Shown here piece by piece: positions 4,977-5,407 of a DNA stretch of 5,407 nucleotides. A program made the position numbers and the translations under genes. Position 1 is the first letter of the stretch; each line of letters begins with the position of its first letter. The notes beneath the pieces are model-generated. The model did no database searches and was not told where the DNA came from. It worked only from the letters and a program-made list of their open reading frames with translations. The stretch comes from CAYSRM01 sp964475205. GTDB lineage: Bacteria; Verrucomicrobiota; Kiritimatiellia; UBA8416; CAYSRM01. Location of the stretch: assembly GCA_964475205.1 (NCBI GenBank), contig CAYYVQ010000098.1, positions 1-5,407 on the forward strand, read 5' to 3'.

Positions 4977-5107
4977 TTCCGCAGAATCTTTGGGTATATG
5001 AAGTCATGGGGCATATCAATCAGGTGTTTTGGCGGAGTTATCGTGGCAATTGTAGTCGGTCATACATGGACAGGAAAAACGCGAAGCCACCCACAGATTC
5101 TGCGGAA
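4977..5107. repeat. 131-bp segment bounded by 19-bp inverted repeats
   Basis: TTCCGCAGAATCTTTGGGT (4977-4995) and ACCCACAGATTCTGCGGAA (5089-5107) are inverted repeats with 18 of 19 positions matching. No coding frame that I trust lies between them, and no target duplication is evident. It may be a second small non-autonomous element or a large stem-loop in the gap between the antitoxin operon and the decayed PIN-like gene. Confidence 0.55.
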
Positions 5108-5130
5108 GACCCTGTTTCCGTAAAGCCGAT

Positions 5131-5159
5131 TTTTGTGCCTGTTTGTGGCCAATCAAATC
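5131..5159. repeat. TTTGTG-type short repeat, second copy
   Basis: TTTTGTGCCTG is followed by TTTGTGGCCAATCAAATC (5142-5159), identical over 18 bases to 3778-3795. It lies 16 bp downstream of the stop of the PIN-like remnant. Confidence 0.6.
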
Positions 5160-5175
5160 GCTTCCGCCCGAAGCA

Positions 5176-5358
5176 TCAAGCAACAGAGGGATGTTCCAGC
5201 CGCACAAAATCACCAATTGCAATCGAATCTAATGCAGCTTGCAACATGTCTTCACATTGTTTCACGACAGGAAGCCGATTGGATGGGAAAACAATGATGG
5301 CAATTTTACGATTCTTTCAATTTTGCTGGTAGGAGAGGTTTTGGTCAGCCGTAAGCGC
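5176..5358 (-). pseudogene. Decayed PIN-like (DUF5615-type) toxin C-terminus
   Basis: The minus-strand frame reads LTADQNLSYQQN, a TGA (5319-5317), then KNRKIAIIVFPSNRLPVVKQ and AALDSIAIGDFVRL, ending at a TGA at 5178-5176. The order 'DQNLxYQQNLxxRKIAIIVLPSNRLPVV ... AL..I..G..V.I' is, as I recall it, the C-terminal half of a PIN-like, DUF5615-related toxin family often paired with DUF433 antitoxins. The in-frame stop replaces the expected Leu (TTA to TGA is one change). Upstream of 5358 the frame no longer resembles the family, so the N-terminal half seems lost or replaced. The family assignment is from motif memory and the partner is not in the window. Confidence 0.62.
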
Positions 5359-5407
5359 CGCCCCCGGGGTGACCCGGATTTTTCGTGAATGAGACTCCAG
5401 GCTTGTG

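Noticed and set aside
5359..5407. Further coding sequence of the PIN-like remnant to the window edge
   Set aside because: The frame stays open but reads HSRKIRVTPGAA, which does not fit the sequence normally before LTADQNL, so I stopped the remnant at 5358.

Overview
This is an accessory, toxin-antitoxin-rich stretch from a bacterial chromosome. Every gene I can support lies on the minus strand. The Shine-Dalgarno sites, sigma70-type promoters and VapBC families suggest a Gram-negative environmental bacterium, possibly proteobacterial. Nothing in the window fixes the taxon.

Layout, left to right. At 1-1207 there is an intact membrane-anchored family 2 glycosyltransferase, perhaps followed by the first codons of another gene. 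From 1378 to the right edge the window is a patchwork of toxin-antitoxin (TA) modules and short dispersed repeats. It holds a fragment that may be a nucleotidyltransferase tail (1540-1797), an intact VapBC pair (1877-2553), a second VapBC-type pair with a ribbon-helix-helix antitoxin (2797-3533), a third TA operon (3817-4896) and a decayed PIN-like toxin remnant at the right edge (5176-5358). A repeat of about 70-170 bp occurs three times (1378-1546, 2642-2777, 3619-3688), so each intact vapBC pair lies between direct repeat copies.

The central observation is in the third TA operon. A 253-bp MITE-like element (4288-4540) has 16-bp terminal inverted repeats (15/16 identical), a TTAG target duplication and a long internal hairpin. 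It sits inside the PIN toxin gene. Removing the element and one TTAG copy on paper restores one 171-codon frame. That frame starts at an ATG overlapping the antitoxin stop by 8 nt and regains the missing N-terminal PIN motif (FDTVTLSNFA, with the first catalytic Asp). As the sequence stands, the toxin stops after 17 residues, leaving an intact antitoxin next to a dead toxin.

The two intact pairs are each organised as antitoxin then toxin with 4-nt ATGA overlaps, and each has a recognisable promoter with inverted repeats that could be autoregulatory operators. The second antitoxin appears to be transcribed from, or within a base of, its own start codon, so its mRNA may be leaderless.
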